From positions 62,001-126,000 of the forward strand of contig JACREZ010000023.1 in NCBI GenBank assembly GCA_016212665.1: 64,000 bases of DNA. Direction: 5' to 3'. A program made the position numbers and the translations under genes. The notes beneath the pieces are model-generated. The model was not told the origin of the DNA. It was given only the letters and a program-made list of their open reading frames with translations, and made no database searches. The DNA is from Ignavibacteriota bacterium. Lineage in GTDB: Bacteria; Bacteroidota; Ignavibacteria; UBA10030; SZUA-254. This document shows positions 43,770 to 52,394 of this stretch, piece after piece; position 1 is the first letter of the stretch, and the number at the start of each line of letters is the position of its first letter.

Positions 43770-44663
43770 TTATGGTTTTCCGTGCCGGGAAGTCTGTGGT
43801 TCTCGACGACCTGAATTTGAAGCATTCTCAGTTGATTCGTGACGTGTTGTACCGAAATCTCTTCTCTTGTTTTCGATTGGCGGTGCAGGATTAACAGGAT
43901 AATAAACCGGTATTGCGATAGGAAGAGGAGGGGGACATGGCGGGTGTGGTTCTGGTCTGGGTTGTGGTGGTGGTCCCGGTGATGGTAGTGGCGTCGGTTC
44001 ATCACTTGTATCATCCTTGGGTTCTTGAGTAAAAATTAATTCCCGGTCAAATAATTTTTCTCTAAAAAGTAATCCGTCAACTAATCCATCGGATGAATGG
44101 AACCGAATGAATGCCTGTTCAATCTCTCCATCATCAAATGCAAGAATGACTGATTTGTCTTCAGCCCGAAAGTAGCCGTCTCTTCTTGAAAAGTTACTCG
44201 TCGAATTTTCCGTCGGCTCGGTCAATGTAAATTTCATATCATCATAAAATTGAAGACACGACGCAAACCAAGATGTATCTTCAGACGGATAAAACGCTCC
44301 AACGCATAGTTGTTCAACCTCTCCGAACTTTTTTCTGTTGAATTTTCTCTGAACTCCATCCGGGTAGGTTACAAGTAACCTGTTTCTCTCTATGGAACAA
44401 AGGAAATCGTTATTCTCACCTTCATCAGAAATACGAATCGAGTTTTGAGAAAGTGAATATGATTGCGGGAGCCCATCCACTTCAATCTTTGTATCTGAAA
44501 GAAAGCGAAACGTATGCACTTCCTCGAACGTCGGATATTCCCACTCTCCGCGAAGGAGTGTCAGAAGGCGTTGTTCTTCAAATGAAGTTTGGCTTTGTAC
44601 TGTCGAAGCGATGACAAGTAGAGCCGAAAGTAAAACCGTAAACGAAAGTAAAACGTGTTTCAT
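43770..44663 (-). CDS. Secreted protein with a proline-rich tail
   Basis: A 297-residue protein with a strong AGGAGA ribosome site and signal peptide (HVLLSFTVLLSALLVIASTVQS). Residues 28-210 look like a beta-rich lipocalin-type domain (GEWEYPTFEEVHTFRFL, VTYPDGVQRKFNRKKFG, FTLTEPTENSTS). Residues 215-265 are strongly proline-rich (PLPSPGPPPQPRPEPH, PPCPPPLPIAIPVYYPV), and the tail is polar and basic. Proline-rich stretches like this can span peptidoglycan or act as flexible arms. There is no T9SS domain. I do not recognise the family. Confidence 0.75.
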   Translation of the reverse strand: MKHVLLSFTVLLSALLVIASTVQSQTSFEEQRLLTLLRGEWEYPTFEEVHTFRFLSDTKIEVDGLPQSYSLSQNSIRISDEGENNDFLCSIERNRLLVTYPDGVQRKFNRKKFGEVEQLCVGAFYPSEDTSWFASCLQFYDDMKFTLTEPTENSTSNFSRRDGYFRAEDKSVILAFDDGEIEQAFIRFHSSDGLVDGLLFREKLFDRELIFTQEPKDDTSDEPTPLPSPGPPPQPRPEPHPPCPPPLPIAIPVYYPVNPAPPIENKRRDFGTTRHESTENASNSGRREPQTSRHGKP

Positions 44664-44834
44664 TGATTTCTCCTGAATTTTAGTCGTTCGGCTATGGACA
44701 ACTACAGTGCCATTTTCTTCTTTTTATATCGAAATGAAATCGAAGAAATCAATTCAAATTCATTACATGAGAAGAAACCTCATTGGCAGTTGTCCACAGA
44801 ACTCAACAACGTTTCGGGAAAAACCGACACAAAG

Positions 44835-46994
44835 TTAATCAGAAGTTCCGACTCCCATCTCTTCCAATAAAAATCCCGCGCCGCCGACCATTTCCGTTAC
44901 CCACAGAACGTACCGAATGTCCACAGCAATCGAGCGGCTGTAATCCTGACTCCATGCGTAATCGTTAATCGTTGCTTCAAACGCGCGGTCGAAGTTCACG
45001 CCAATGAGTTCTCCGTCCGCATTCAAGACTGCGCTTCCGGAGTTACCACCTGTTGTATCGAGATTGTAGAGCATCGCAACCGGAACGTCATTCAATTTTT
45101 TGTTCTTGAATCGTCCGAGGTTTTTCGCTTTGTACTGCTCGATGAGTTTCAGTGGAGTGTTGTACGGCTCGACTCCCGTTGTTTTATCCAACACACCGCG
45201 TATGGTTGTAAAGGGAGAAGCATACAACGCATCGGCAGGAGAGTAGCCCTGAATTTTCCCGAACGTCAGTCGCAATGTGCTGTTTGCATCAGGAATAAAA
45301 TCTTTCTTCATGAATTGCTGTTTTATGTCAACAAGCAGCGCGTACAATTTTGAAAGCGCCCCATCCCGCTTTTGCCGGGTTTGCTTGAGTTGTTGATACG
45401 CGGGATACAACGCTCGCGCAAGATTAACGAACGGTTCATTGGACTGTTCAAGTTCTTCCGGCTTTTTCATCAAAGATGTTAACACAAAATTTTCATCTTT
45501 TAATGTTGATGATGAATATATTTGTTCGATGAATCGTGAAATTGACTGCTCAGAATAATCATTTGTGAGAAGACTATCGAGTTGGAATATCCTCTGCCCG
45601 ACAGGAAGTTTGCCGGCGCGTGTGAGCAATTCTTTGAAAAAGATTTTGTCCACCGGTTCGTGGTAATTCTTCACGCTGAGTTGCAGTGATTCTTTCATTC
45701 GGACAATGTTCCGTTCCATATATGCAGACTCGCGTTCGAGGTCGGGCTTTTGTAATTCCCGTGTCCCTTCAAACAACGTGTAGCCAAGAGAAAACAATGT
45801 TGATGCAGACCGGAGATAATCCAGCGTCATTTCGTAGTCGAAGCGTGCACGCATTTCCTGAAAGACAGTTCCGATTTCCTGAAGAATTGTGCCGCATTGT
45901 GTCTTTCGTTGTGTATCTTCATCTATAAATGATTGCAATCGTTTCTCTTCTTCCTCTTTCTTCGAGACAAGGTCAATCCGTTTCATTCCTTTAAGTTTGC
46001 CGCGGTAATTTTTCATCGTGTTGGCAAGTCCTTTAATTCTGCCATCAAGTTTGATTCCGACAGCGCGATCGTTTTCGCTCATCGTTTGCATCGTTTCGAT
46101 TTGCCATTCAAACAAATCGGCAATGTAGGGCATCCGTAGTTCCTGCTCGAACGAAAGATAATGCGACGTGCGATGCCGGAACGTTCGCCCCGGATAGCCA
46201 AGAATAAACACTGCATCATTTTCTTCTACGCCGTCGGGATTTACTTTGAGAAACTTTTTCGGATGATAAGGAACATTCTCTGTTGAATACTCAGCAGGCG
46301 AACCATCTTTCCCGACATACGCACGCAGGAACGAAAAATCACCTGTGTGACGGGGCCACATCCAGTTGTCATCTTCGCCGCCAAATTCACCGATGCCCCT
46401 TGGCGGAATATACACCATGCGAACATCTTTCAAATATGTATAGATGAACAGGATGTATGATTTGCCCGCGAACATTTCTGAAACCTCCGCACGCTTGCCT
46501 GCATTTTGTTTTTCCGTTTCTGCGACAATCTCTTTGATGCGTTTGTCAATTGCTTTTGAGCGTGAAGCAAAGTCCATCGTATCGCTGATGGCGCTGAGAA
46601 CATCGCCTGAAACATCTTTGTACGAATCGGTAATGCGAACAGTAATTCCTTTTGCAGGAAGTTCCTCGCCGCGTGTCTTTGCCAGAAATCCGTCGGTGAT
46701 GTAATCATGCTCGGCGGTGCTTGCCTGCTGCACAGCGCCGAAAGCGCAATGATGATTGGTAATCATCAATCCCTCCGGCGAAACAAACGAACCGCTACAG
46801 CCGCTCAGTTGAACGATTGCGTCAATCAACCCGACGTCCCCCGACTCATAAATGTCTTTTGCGGTGAGATTCAATCCCTTCGCTTTGAGATTGAGTTTCC
46901 CGATTTCACTGAGCGGGTACATTCCTTCATCGGCGAGGAGTTGGAACGAAAGAAATAAGAAAAGGAGTACGGTTGCTGAAAAATGTTTGAACAT
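44835..46994 (-). CDS. S46 dipeptidyl-peptidase, DPP11-like
   Basis: ATG 46994 with an upstream AGGA site and a signal peptide (FKHFSATVLLFLFLSFQLLA) is preferred to the frame start at 47054. This gives 719 residues, the usual S46 length. Landmarks: ESGDVGLIDAIVQLSGCSGSF, catalytic His82 in ITNHHCAFGAV, EDDNWMWPRHTGDFSF, and the nucleophile serine in GGNSGSAVLNADGELIG (Ser654). Arg670 in VNFDRAFE aligns with the arginine that gives Porphyromonas DPP11 its preference for Asp/Glu at P1, whereas DPP7 has glycine there. Release of acidic dipeptides in the periplasm is therefore the likely activity (inference from one residue). The family is a hallmark of Bacteroidota-type protein degraders. Confidence 0.92.
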   Translation of the reverse strand: MFKHFSATVLLFLFLSFQLLADEGMYPLSEIGKLNLKAKGLNLTAKDIYESGDVGLIDAIVQLSGCSGSFVSPEGLMITNHHCAFGAVQQASTAEHDYITDGFLAKTRGEELPAKGITVRITDSYKDVSGDVLSAISDTMDFASRSKAIDKRIKEIVAETEKQNAGKRAEVSEMFAGKSYILFIYTYLKDVRMVYIPPRGIGEFGGEDDNWMWPRHTGDFSFLRAYVGKDGSPAEYSTENVPYHPKKFLKVNPDGVEENDAVFILGYPGRTFRHRTSHYLSFEQELRMPYIADLFEWQIETMQTMSENDRAVGIKLDGRIKGLANTMKNYRGKLKGMKRIDLVSKKEEEEKRLQSFIDEDTQRKTQCGTILQEIGTVFQEMRARFDYEMTLDYLRSASTLFSLGYTLFEGTRELQKPDLERESAYMERNIVRMKESLQLSVKNYHEPVDKIFFKELLTRAGKLPVGQRIFQLDSLLTNDYSEQSISRFIEQIYSSSTLKDENFVLTSLMKKPEELEQSNEPFVNLARALYPAYQQLKQTRQKRDGALSKLYALLVDIKQQFMKKDFIPDANSTLRLTFGKIQGYSPADALYASPFTTIRGVLDKTTGVEPYNTPLKLIEQYKAKNLGRFKNKKLNDVPVAMLYNLDTTGGNSGSAVLNADGELIGVNFDRAFEATINDYAWSQDYSRSIAVDIRYVLWVTEMVGGAGFLLEEMGVGTSD

Positions 46995-47047
46995 GTTAAA
47001 ATTCCTATAGCTAATTTTGGTGATGAAAATAATAAGAAGCGCGCAGA

Positions 47048-47103
47048 GTTTCAAGTTTACAGTTTCCGGTTTTCAGTTTCGCGTTTGTCGTTCTGGGTTG
47101 TTC
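47048..47103. repeat. 7-nt-phased array (8 units)
   Basis: Eight consecutive units all beginning GTT, such as GTTTACA, GTTTCCG, GTTTGTC and GTTCTGG, in exact phase. Confidence 0.88.
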
Positions 47104-47160
47104 GCTTATGGATACCTTTCTAATGTTACGATTAAATCAAAACAGGATGAAGTCAATGCG

Positions 47161-47195
47161 GCTGATAATCATCCATGTGGTGGTTGATTATCAGC
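47161..47195. repeat. Isolated hairpin
   Basis: Perfect 11-bp inverted repeat GCTGATAATCA / TGATTATCAGC around 13 bases, in the 533-bp gap between the S46 peptidase and the gene at 47528. No T-run. Confidence 0.6.
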
Positions 47196-47234
47196 CAAAG
47201 AAGAAAATCATAACTGACGTTACGCATACTTTCT

Positions 47235-47333
47235 AACCCCAACGGGGTGAAATAATTATAGAAATGAATAACAATCAAGCTAAAACTCCGTAGGAGTGAT
47301 ATAGAAATTCCTATTTCACCCCTATCGGGGTTT
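47235..47333. repeat. MITE-like element with inverted termini and three hairpins
   Basis: About 99 bp. The ends are inverted repeats: AACCCC then GGGGTGAAATA on the left (47235-47254), and TATTTCACCCC then GGGGTT on the right (47312-47332). Each end is itself a small hairpin (ACCCC-AAC-GGGGT, ACCCC-TATC-GGGGT), and a third lies in the middle (ACTCC-GTA-GGAGT). It carries no gene. I recognise the wording from dispersed repeats in Bacteroidota/Chlorobi-group genomes. The rest of the 46995-47527 gap, other than the array and hairpin listed, shows nothing. Confidence 0.85.
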
Positions 47334-47527
47334 ATAATTTTGTTTTGAAATTTTTCTACAATTATGATATCCTTACAGAATTTTTCATTCAATGGTGTTC
47401 CTTACATAACATCACATCATAAATCTTGAATACTCAATCATTACCACCAACCATTTCCCAAACTCTTCGTATCTTGCTTGAAAACTATTAAACCAAAAAT
47501 CGTCAACCAGTTAACCTCTCACCAACC

Positions 47528-48181
47528 ATGTTCATCGGACACTTCGCCGTTGGTTTTGCCGTAAAGAAACTTGCGCCAAAATCTAATCTTGCAACTAATT
47601 TTATCGCCGTACAATTTCTTGATTTGCTCTGGCCCCCACTCCTGTTGCTCGGCGTAGAACGAGTCGCGATTGAGCCGGGGAATACCGCAGTTACTCCGCT
47701 CAACTTTATTTCATATCCGTACTCTCACAGTTTGTTGATGACTGCCTTATGGGCAACACTTGTTGCAGGCGTATATTTTCTTGTTCGAAAAGAAAAGAGA
47801 GAAGCAATGGTGTTATGGTTCGCTGTGTTAAGTCATTGGATATTGGATGTCATCACGCACCGTCCTGATTTGCCGTTGACACCGGGCAGTTCTTCATTCT
47901 TCGGTTTCGGGTTGTGGAACTCTGTTGCGGCAACAGTCATCATTGAAGGAGGTCTGTTTGCTCTGGGAATTTATTTTTACACCATCGCAACGAAGGTAAA
48001 GAACAAAAAAGGAATAATTGGATTCTGGAGTCTCATCGCATTTCTTCTCCTCATTTATTGCATGAATCTTTTCGGACCGCCTCCGCCAAATGTTGAAGCA
48101 ATTCCGTGGGCGGGATTGAGTCTGTGGCTGTTGGTTCTCTGGGCGTGGTGGGTGGAACGGAATAGAGAAGAATTGAGTTGA
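47528..48181 (+). CDS. Membrane protein related to YdjM/DUF457 hydrolase-like proteins
   Basis: A 217-residue protein with about five membrane helices. It opens with MFIGHFAVGFAVKKLAPKS and has FLDLLWPPLLLLGVER, YPYSHSLLMTALWATLV and LSHWILDVITHRPDLPL. The pattern of histidines and aspartates (GHFAVG, SHS, SHW..DVITHRPD) follows the DUF457/YdjM-like family, sometimes annotated as metal-dependent membrane hydrolases. In this branch the activity is not demonstrated. It ends 39 bases before the hypothetical gene at 48221 but probably belongs to a different functional unit. Confidence 0.75.
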   Translation: MFIGHFAVGFAVKKLAPKSNLATNFIAVQFLDLLWPPLLLLGVERVAIEPGNTAVTPLNFISYPYSHSLLMTALWATLVAGVYFLVRKEKREAMVLWFAVLSHWILDVITHRPDLPLTPGSSSFFGFGLWNSVAATVIIEGGLFALGIYFYTIATKVKNKKGIIGFWSLIAFLLLIYCMNLFGPPPPNVEAIPWAGLSLWLLVLWAWWVERNREELS

Positions 48182-48220
48182 ACAATTTGATTAAATCAGA
48201 AATATTTTCTTTTTTGGGAC

Positions 48221-49285
48221 ATGGAATTAACAATTATCAATAGAAAAGATACGAAGATTTCCGATGAAGACGACGCAGCATTACTTACGACGGGATTTTG
48301 TTTTGCGACTCATGTTCATTTCGCGGCAGTTGGCGCTACTTTCATATCGTTATACAGGGATTTTCCTACGTTACCTGAAAACCTTAAACGCGGTCTGATT
48401 AAAACAATCGTCCCTGGAAAGAATACTTCTATAACAGAGGAGAGAATTGATGAAGTCTATACCCGGTTGAAAGCGTTGAGGAAACAACGGGGAAAAATAA
48501 TTGAGGAAATAAAACTGATTCGAGCTTCTGAAAAATTTATTAAGTCAATGGAAGAGCATGTTCAACAAACGTTTGAGAACTTTCTTACACATTTTCATTT
48601 AATGAATATTGTGAAGTTTACTAATGATGACGAATCGAACATAATACAGACGTGGACCCTGAACGGATATAATCCTGATTCTGACCATCCGGATTATTAT
48701 CTTCATTGTGTTGCCACTACATTGTATCACCTGGAAGAACTACCATTCTTTCCCTCAGTAATGGAAACGGTAGCATGTAAATTTACGGCGAGTAATCAGG
48801 ATGGACTCCCTTTGCAACATCAGGATGAGATAGTTTTCCTCAGCGAGCCATTATTTTTTCTTCCGCTTGTAGGAAAACTGGAAGAATCCCAGATACTTAT
48901 CTTCCGAAACGATTTCTTCGCGGAAATGATAACGTGGCATGATCTTGTATTAGCAAAAGCTAAGGAGCTTTCTACGGTTGAATTTACATCTGAACAAATT
49001 CCTTATCTCAACAAGACACTTCACCAGTTTCAGCAGGTATGTGAATCAATACAGACGCTCATCGATGCTCATCCTTTTATCCATTTATTAAAGAGTAAGG
49101 AAGGAGAGGTCAAACAATATTGTGTGCATCTCGGAATTACTTCGTTCAGAAATCTCCTTTCAATATATCGGTTGCTGGGTATTATCAATGAACAGGAAAC
49201 GCTCTACATTCTGGAAGAAACAGAACAGCACGTAAACTTGCAGAATTGCGGCTTGTTTCTGTATCTTCAATCGTACGAATCATAA
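48221..49285 (+). CDS. Unknown protein paired with an NYN ribonuclease
   Basis: A 354-residue soluble protein that I do not recognise. Helical content dominates. There is a probable coiled coil at residues 75-125 (ITEERIDEVYTRLKALRKQR), a region with several His/Cys residues (TGFCFATHVHFAAVG; YYLHCVATTLYHLEELPFF), and a helical C-terminus (IPYLNKTLHQFQQVCESIQT). There is no signal peptide and no membrane segment, so it is cytoplasmic. The next gene, a Regnase-like NYN ribonuclease with helical repeats, starts 14 bases after its stop, so the two are almost certainly co-transcribed. Partner, regulator or antitoxin of the nuclease is the natural hypothesis. Confidence 0.7.
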   Translation: MELTIINRKDTKISDEDDAALLTTGFCFATHVHFAAVGATFISLYRDFPTLPENLKRGLIKTIVPGKNTSITEERIDEVYTRLKALRKQRGKIIEEIKLIRASEKFIKSMEEHVQQTFENFLTHFHLMNIVKFTNDDESNIIQTWTLNGYNPDSDHPDYYLHCVATTLYHLEELPFFPSVMETVACKFTASNQDGLPLQHQDEIVFLSEPLFFLPLVGKLEESQILIFRNDFFAEMITWHDLVLAKAKELSTVEFTSEQIPYLNKTLHQFQQVCESIQTLIDAHPFIHLLKSKEGEVKQYCVHLGITSFRNLLSIYRLLGIINEQETLYILEETEQHVNLQNCGLFLYLQSYES

Positions 49286-49299
49286 CATGAAAGGCGCGT

Positions 49300-50718
49300 A
49301 TGGCATCAAAAATAAAGTTCGAATATATCGAGACTAAAGAGTATCTCGATTTCCCGGTTATCGTGGTGAGCGATATTTTCGGTTTCACCCGGTTTGCCGA
49401 ATTTCATAATGTGAAGTTCATTTTCCGTGTACATGAAAATGAGTATCCTTCTTTTGTCTTCCCTCATGACGGAGCGATGTATAAAATTGACGGGCAGGGT
49501 TACCGCGAGGTTGAAGATTACTGTGAAAGTATGAAAAACGGTTTTCCCAACGCGGCGCTATTTTACGAAGCAAAGAAAAGCGGTTGTGAATCATTTACAG
49601 AGTTCGAGGAACTGAAGAAAACCGGGGTGGAAAGCAAGGAGGATTTTCTTCAGGCGCAGAAGGGTGGTTTTGTAAAAGGGTTCGATGAATTCAAGAAGAA
49701 GTTTGAACAGTACAAGAGCAATAAAAATACAGCAATCATTCCCGATAGTATTGATAATGCAACGAAACTGATGAAATACGCGATGAGCAAAGGATTGAAA
49801 ACGTATCAGGAATTTGCAAAAGTGTACGATGCCGGTTACCCGGATGTGATGATGTTTACCGAGGCGAACACCAAGGGATTTGCTCACTCGCATGATTTTT
49901 ATTCCGCTCTGAAAGCAGGCTTTTCCGAGGTGAAAGAATATGAGGATGCGAAGCGACTCGCCATTGCAACAAAAAAAGAATATGAAGATTTCCGCAAATT
50001 GAAGAATGCCAATATCGGACAATACGCGATGGATGTTTTTCAAGTAATTGAATTGCTCAAAGCGCAGGAAAACGGGAGCCGGCTCAGTCTCGCGCAGATA
50101 CGTGAACTTCTTAGTAACGAGCAGGAAAAATATAAACGCGCATTCATCGGCAACGATATGAAAGTACTTCCGCTCTGGTATTCGCGGCAGTTGGAAACAC
50201 AGGAACAGTTGCAAAATTTTTTTCTGAATCACGCGGAAGCGAAGAAGAATGGTTTCTATGACAAAGAGACGGAGATGTTTGAAATCTTCCGGCTTTCCAA
50301 AAGCAAGGTGTATATTGACGGAAGTAATGTGGCAATGCATGGCAAAGAGGAAAAGAGCGAATCGGCGCGTGCAGAAAATCTCCGAAAAGTTATTGATGCT
50401 TTGAAGGGGCGCGGCTTCAAGGATATAACAATCATCGCCGATGCTTCGCTTCGTTATCGCTTTCACGATAAGGAGATATTGGAAAGCGTAAAACAGTCTG
50501 TGAATTATTATGAAGTTCCCTCGCATACTTCTGCAGACGATTTTCTTATCGAACATGCGCGATTAGATAAGTGTTTTATCATTTCTAACGATACGTTTAC
50601 CGATTGGAAAGTGAAAGATAAATGGATTGCCTTGAATATTGACCACATCCGAATCCCGTTTTTGATAACGGAAGGACGCGTCACGTTTACCGGATTGGAA
50701 AACGGAAACGGCGGTTAG
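49300..50718 (+). CDS. NYN/Zc3h12a-like ribonuclease with 14-residue helical repeats
   Basis: A 472-residue cytoplasmic protein with an AAGG site 8 bases upstream. Residues 335-465 form a Regnase-1-type NYN (PIN-like) RNase domain: VYIDGSNVAMHGKEE with Asp340 and Asn343, ITIIADASLRYRF with Asp381, HTSADDFLIEH with Asp413/414, and CFIISNDTFTDWK with Asp431. All expected acidic positions are present. Residues 74-129 and 158-241 contain about ten tandem 14-residue units with the consensus F-x-x-A-x-K-x-G-F-x-x-x-x-E (for example FYEAKKSGCESFTE, FTEANTKGFAHSHD, FYSALKAGFSEVKE). One more related unit lies at about 309-322. The first 70 residues are a separate beta-rich part. The repeats suggest a helical-hairpin scaffold that selects an RNA or a protein. 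I know of no described system with this fusion. Confidence 0.85.
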   Translation: MASKIKFEYIETKEYLDFPVIVVSDIFGFTRFAEFHNVKFIFRVHENEYPSFVFPHDGAMYKIDGQGYREVEDYCESMKNGFPNAALFYEAKKSGCESFTEFEELKKTGVESKEDFLQAQKGGFVKGFDEFKKKFEQYKSNKNTAIIPDSIDNATKLMKYAMSKGLKTYQEFAKVYDAGYPDVMMFTEANTKGFAHSHDFYSALKAGFSEVKEYEDAKRLAIATKKEYEDFRKLKNANIGQYAMDVFQVIELLKAQENGSRLSLAQIRELLSNEQEKYKRAFIGNDMKVLPLWYSRQLETQEQLQNFFLNHAEAKKNGFYDKETEMFEIFRLSKSKVYIDGSNVAMHGKEEKSESARAENLRKVIDALKGRGFKDITIIADASLRYRFHDKEILESVKQSVNYYEVPSHTSADDFLIEHARLDKCFIISNDTFTDWKVKDKWIALNIDHIRIPFLITEGRVTFTGLENGNGG

Positions 50719-50802
50719 TTTGGAGAGGAACGTGCAACATGCACCATGTAGAATTCCAACAAATTGTAGAAGAAACGGTCAGGAATCCTGCTTCAAAGGG
50801 TT

Positions 50803-52311
50803 TTAATCTTCTTCCTCAAACACGCCACGCGGAGGAAAGATACTTCCCACCATGTCTTTGTACAATGTTTGATTGTCAACTTCGTCCTTCGCGATTTTGG
50901 AGAATTGATGCAAGCCATCTAACAAGAACTCCATGGATGATGCAAGGAGGTGCTTGTTCATCTCGACTGCTTTCATAAATTTGAGTGTCGTTTCGCGAAG
51001 CCCGCGTACTTTGCTCAACTCGTTTGCATAGACATCAAACTTCATATCATCGGCAATCTGAATATTGTTGCCCGATTCAAACCAGCGAATGATGGGAGTG
51101 TACTCAGAATCTTCCATTCGATTCTTTTGTTCGGGCGTTTGTCCGCGCACCGGTTTTCGTGCAAGCGGGTCGGGAAAATATTGTTTGAATATCTCCCGGA
51201 CGGCTTTTCCTATTAACGCCTTGCTGACTTTTGCCGAACCTTCCTGCTCACCCTCGAACACCAACTCGACTTTTCCTGTCATTGCCGGAAGTACGTGTTG
51301 TAAATCGCAAATACGCGGCACGATAACTTCTTCGTGATTGATGATGGCGCGCCGCTCGGCATTGCTGATAAGATTTTCCATCGCGGAGATTGTTAGCCGC
51401 GCGCTGACGCCGGATTTCTGGTCAACATATTCGCTCTTACGCGCTTCAAATGCAATCTGTTCGATTATCTGTTTGAAGAAATGCGGAATGTGAATCTCTC
51501 GTCCGTCCCGTTGAACAGAGGCTTCTTGTTCTGTAATGGAGATTGCTTCTTCAATCGTGCGCGGGTAATGAGTGAGAATTTGAGAATCAATTCTGTCTTT
51601 CAACGGCGTGATGATGTTTCCTCGATTGGTGTAATCTTCCGGGTTTGCGGTGAAGACAAGAATGATGTCGAGCGGAATGCGGATGCTGAACCCGCGAATC
51701 TGAATATCTTTTTCTTCGAGGATGTTGAACAAACCGACCTGAATGCGCGGCTGTAAATCGGGAAGTTCGTTGATGGCAAAAATACCGCGGTTCGTTCTTG
51801 GAATAATTCCGAAATGAATCACTCCCTCGTGCGAGTAATGAAGTCGTTGCGATGCGGCTTTAATGGGGTCAATGTCGCCGATGAGGTCTGCGATGGTGAC
51901 ATCGGGCGTGGCAAGTTTTTCCCCCAGTCGTGCATCTCGGTGAAGCCAGTCAATCTCAACAGCATCGCCATGGTCGTTTGTCAAATCAACACAACGCTTA
52001 CATACAGGATGAAACGGATTGTCATTGATTTCACATCCCTTGATGACGGGAATGTACTCATCGAGCAACGAAGGAAGTTGACGCACGAGGCGCGACTTTG
52101 CTTGTCCTCGCAATCCCAACAGCATAATATCATGCTTCGCAAGAATCGCGTTGACGAGCGACGGAATTACCGTCTCATCGAATCCGATAATTCCCGGAAA
52201 AAGTTTCTCTTTCTGCCGGAGTTTCCTGATGAGATTGTTCCGCATCTCATCTTTGACGGAGACAACGGTATAGCCGGATGTTGTTAATTGACCAAGTGTT
52301 TGTGCGCGCAT
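50803..52311 (-). CDS. AAA+ ATPase of the Mg-chelatase I/MoxR type
   Basis: ATG 52311 (MRAQTLGQLTTSGYTVVSVK) is preferred to an ATG at 52323. The 502-residue protein has a Walker A region LLGLRGQAKSRLVRQL (variant GxxGxxKS) and a Walker-B-like GIFAINELPDLQPRIQVGL with Asn in place of the usual Asp. It also has FTANPEDYTNRGNIITPLKDR (sensor/ChlI-type loop) and RLTISAMENLISNAERRA in the lid. A cysteine cluster (CEINDNPFHPVCKRC) near residue 100 may bind zinc. Such MoxR/ChlI-like proteins normally work with a VWA-domain partner as a chelatase-like chaperone. No VWA gene is visible in the window. The C-terminal 150 residues are helical and not assigned. Confidence 0.85.
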   Translation of the reverse strand: MRAQTLGQLTTSGYTVVSVKDEMRNNLIRKLRQKEKLFPGIIGFDETVIPSLVNAILAKHDIMLLGLRGQAKSRLVRQLPSLLDEYIPVIKGCEINDNPFHPVCKRCVDLTNDHGDAVEIDWLHRDARLGEKLATPDVTIADLIGDIDPIKAASQRLHYSHEGVIHFGIIPRTNRGIFAINELPDLQPRIQVGLFNILEEKDIQIRGFSIRIPLDIILVFTANPEDYTNRGNIITPLKDRIDSQILTHYPRTIEEAISITEQEASVQRDGREIHIPHFFKQIIEQIAFEARKSEYVDQKSGVSARLTISAMENLISNAERRAIINHEEVIVPRICDLQHVLPAMTGKVELVFEGEQEGSAKVSKALIGKAVREIFKQYFPDPLARKPVRGQTPEQKNRMEDSEYTPIIRWFESGNNIQIADDMKFDVYANELSKVRGLRETTLKFMKAVEMNKHLLASSMEFLLDGLHQFSKIAKDEVDNQTLYKDMVGSIFPPRGVFEEED

Positions 52312-52394
52312 AGGTATCTGCAATGAAGAACAAGAATGAATGATAGATTTACATCAAAGAACGGAAAAAAGCGGGTAGAAATCAACTTTGCAAT

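Noticed and set aside
44695-44796. Inverted repeat TGGACAACT / AGTTGTCCA
   Set aside because: Only 9 bp with 84 bases between and no further structure; may be chance.
49591-50556. 321-residue open frame on the minus strand opposite the NYN ribonuclease
   Set aside because: Composition (many Phe, Cys, His, Ile runs) and lack of a ribosome site mark it as a complement of the lysine/glutamate-rich sense gene.
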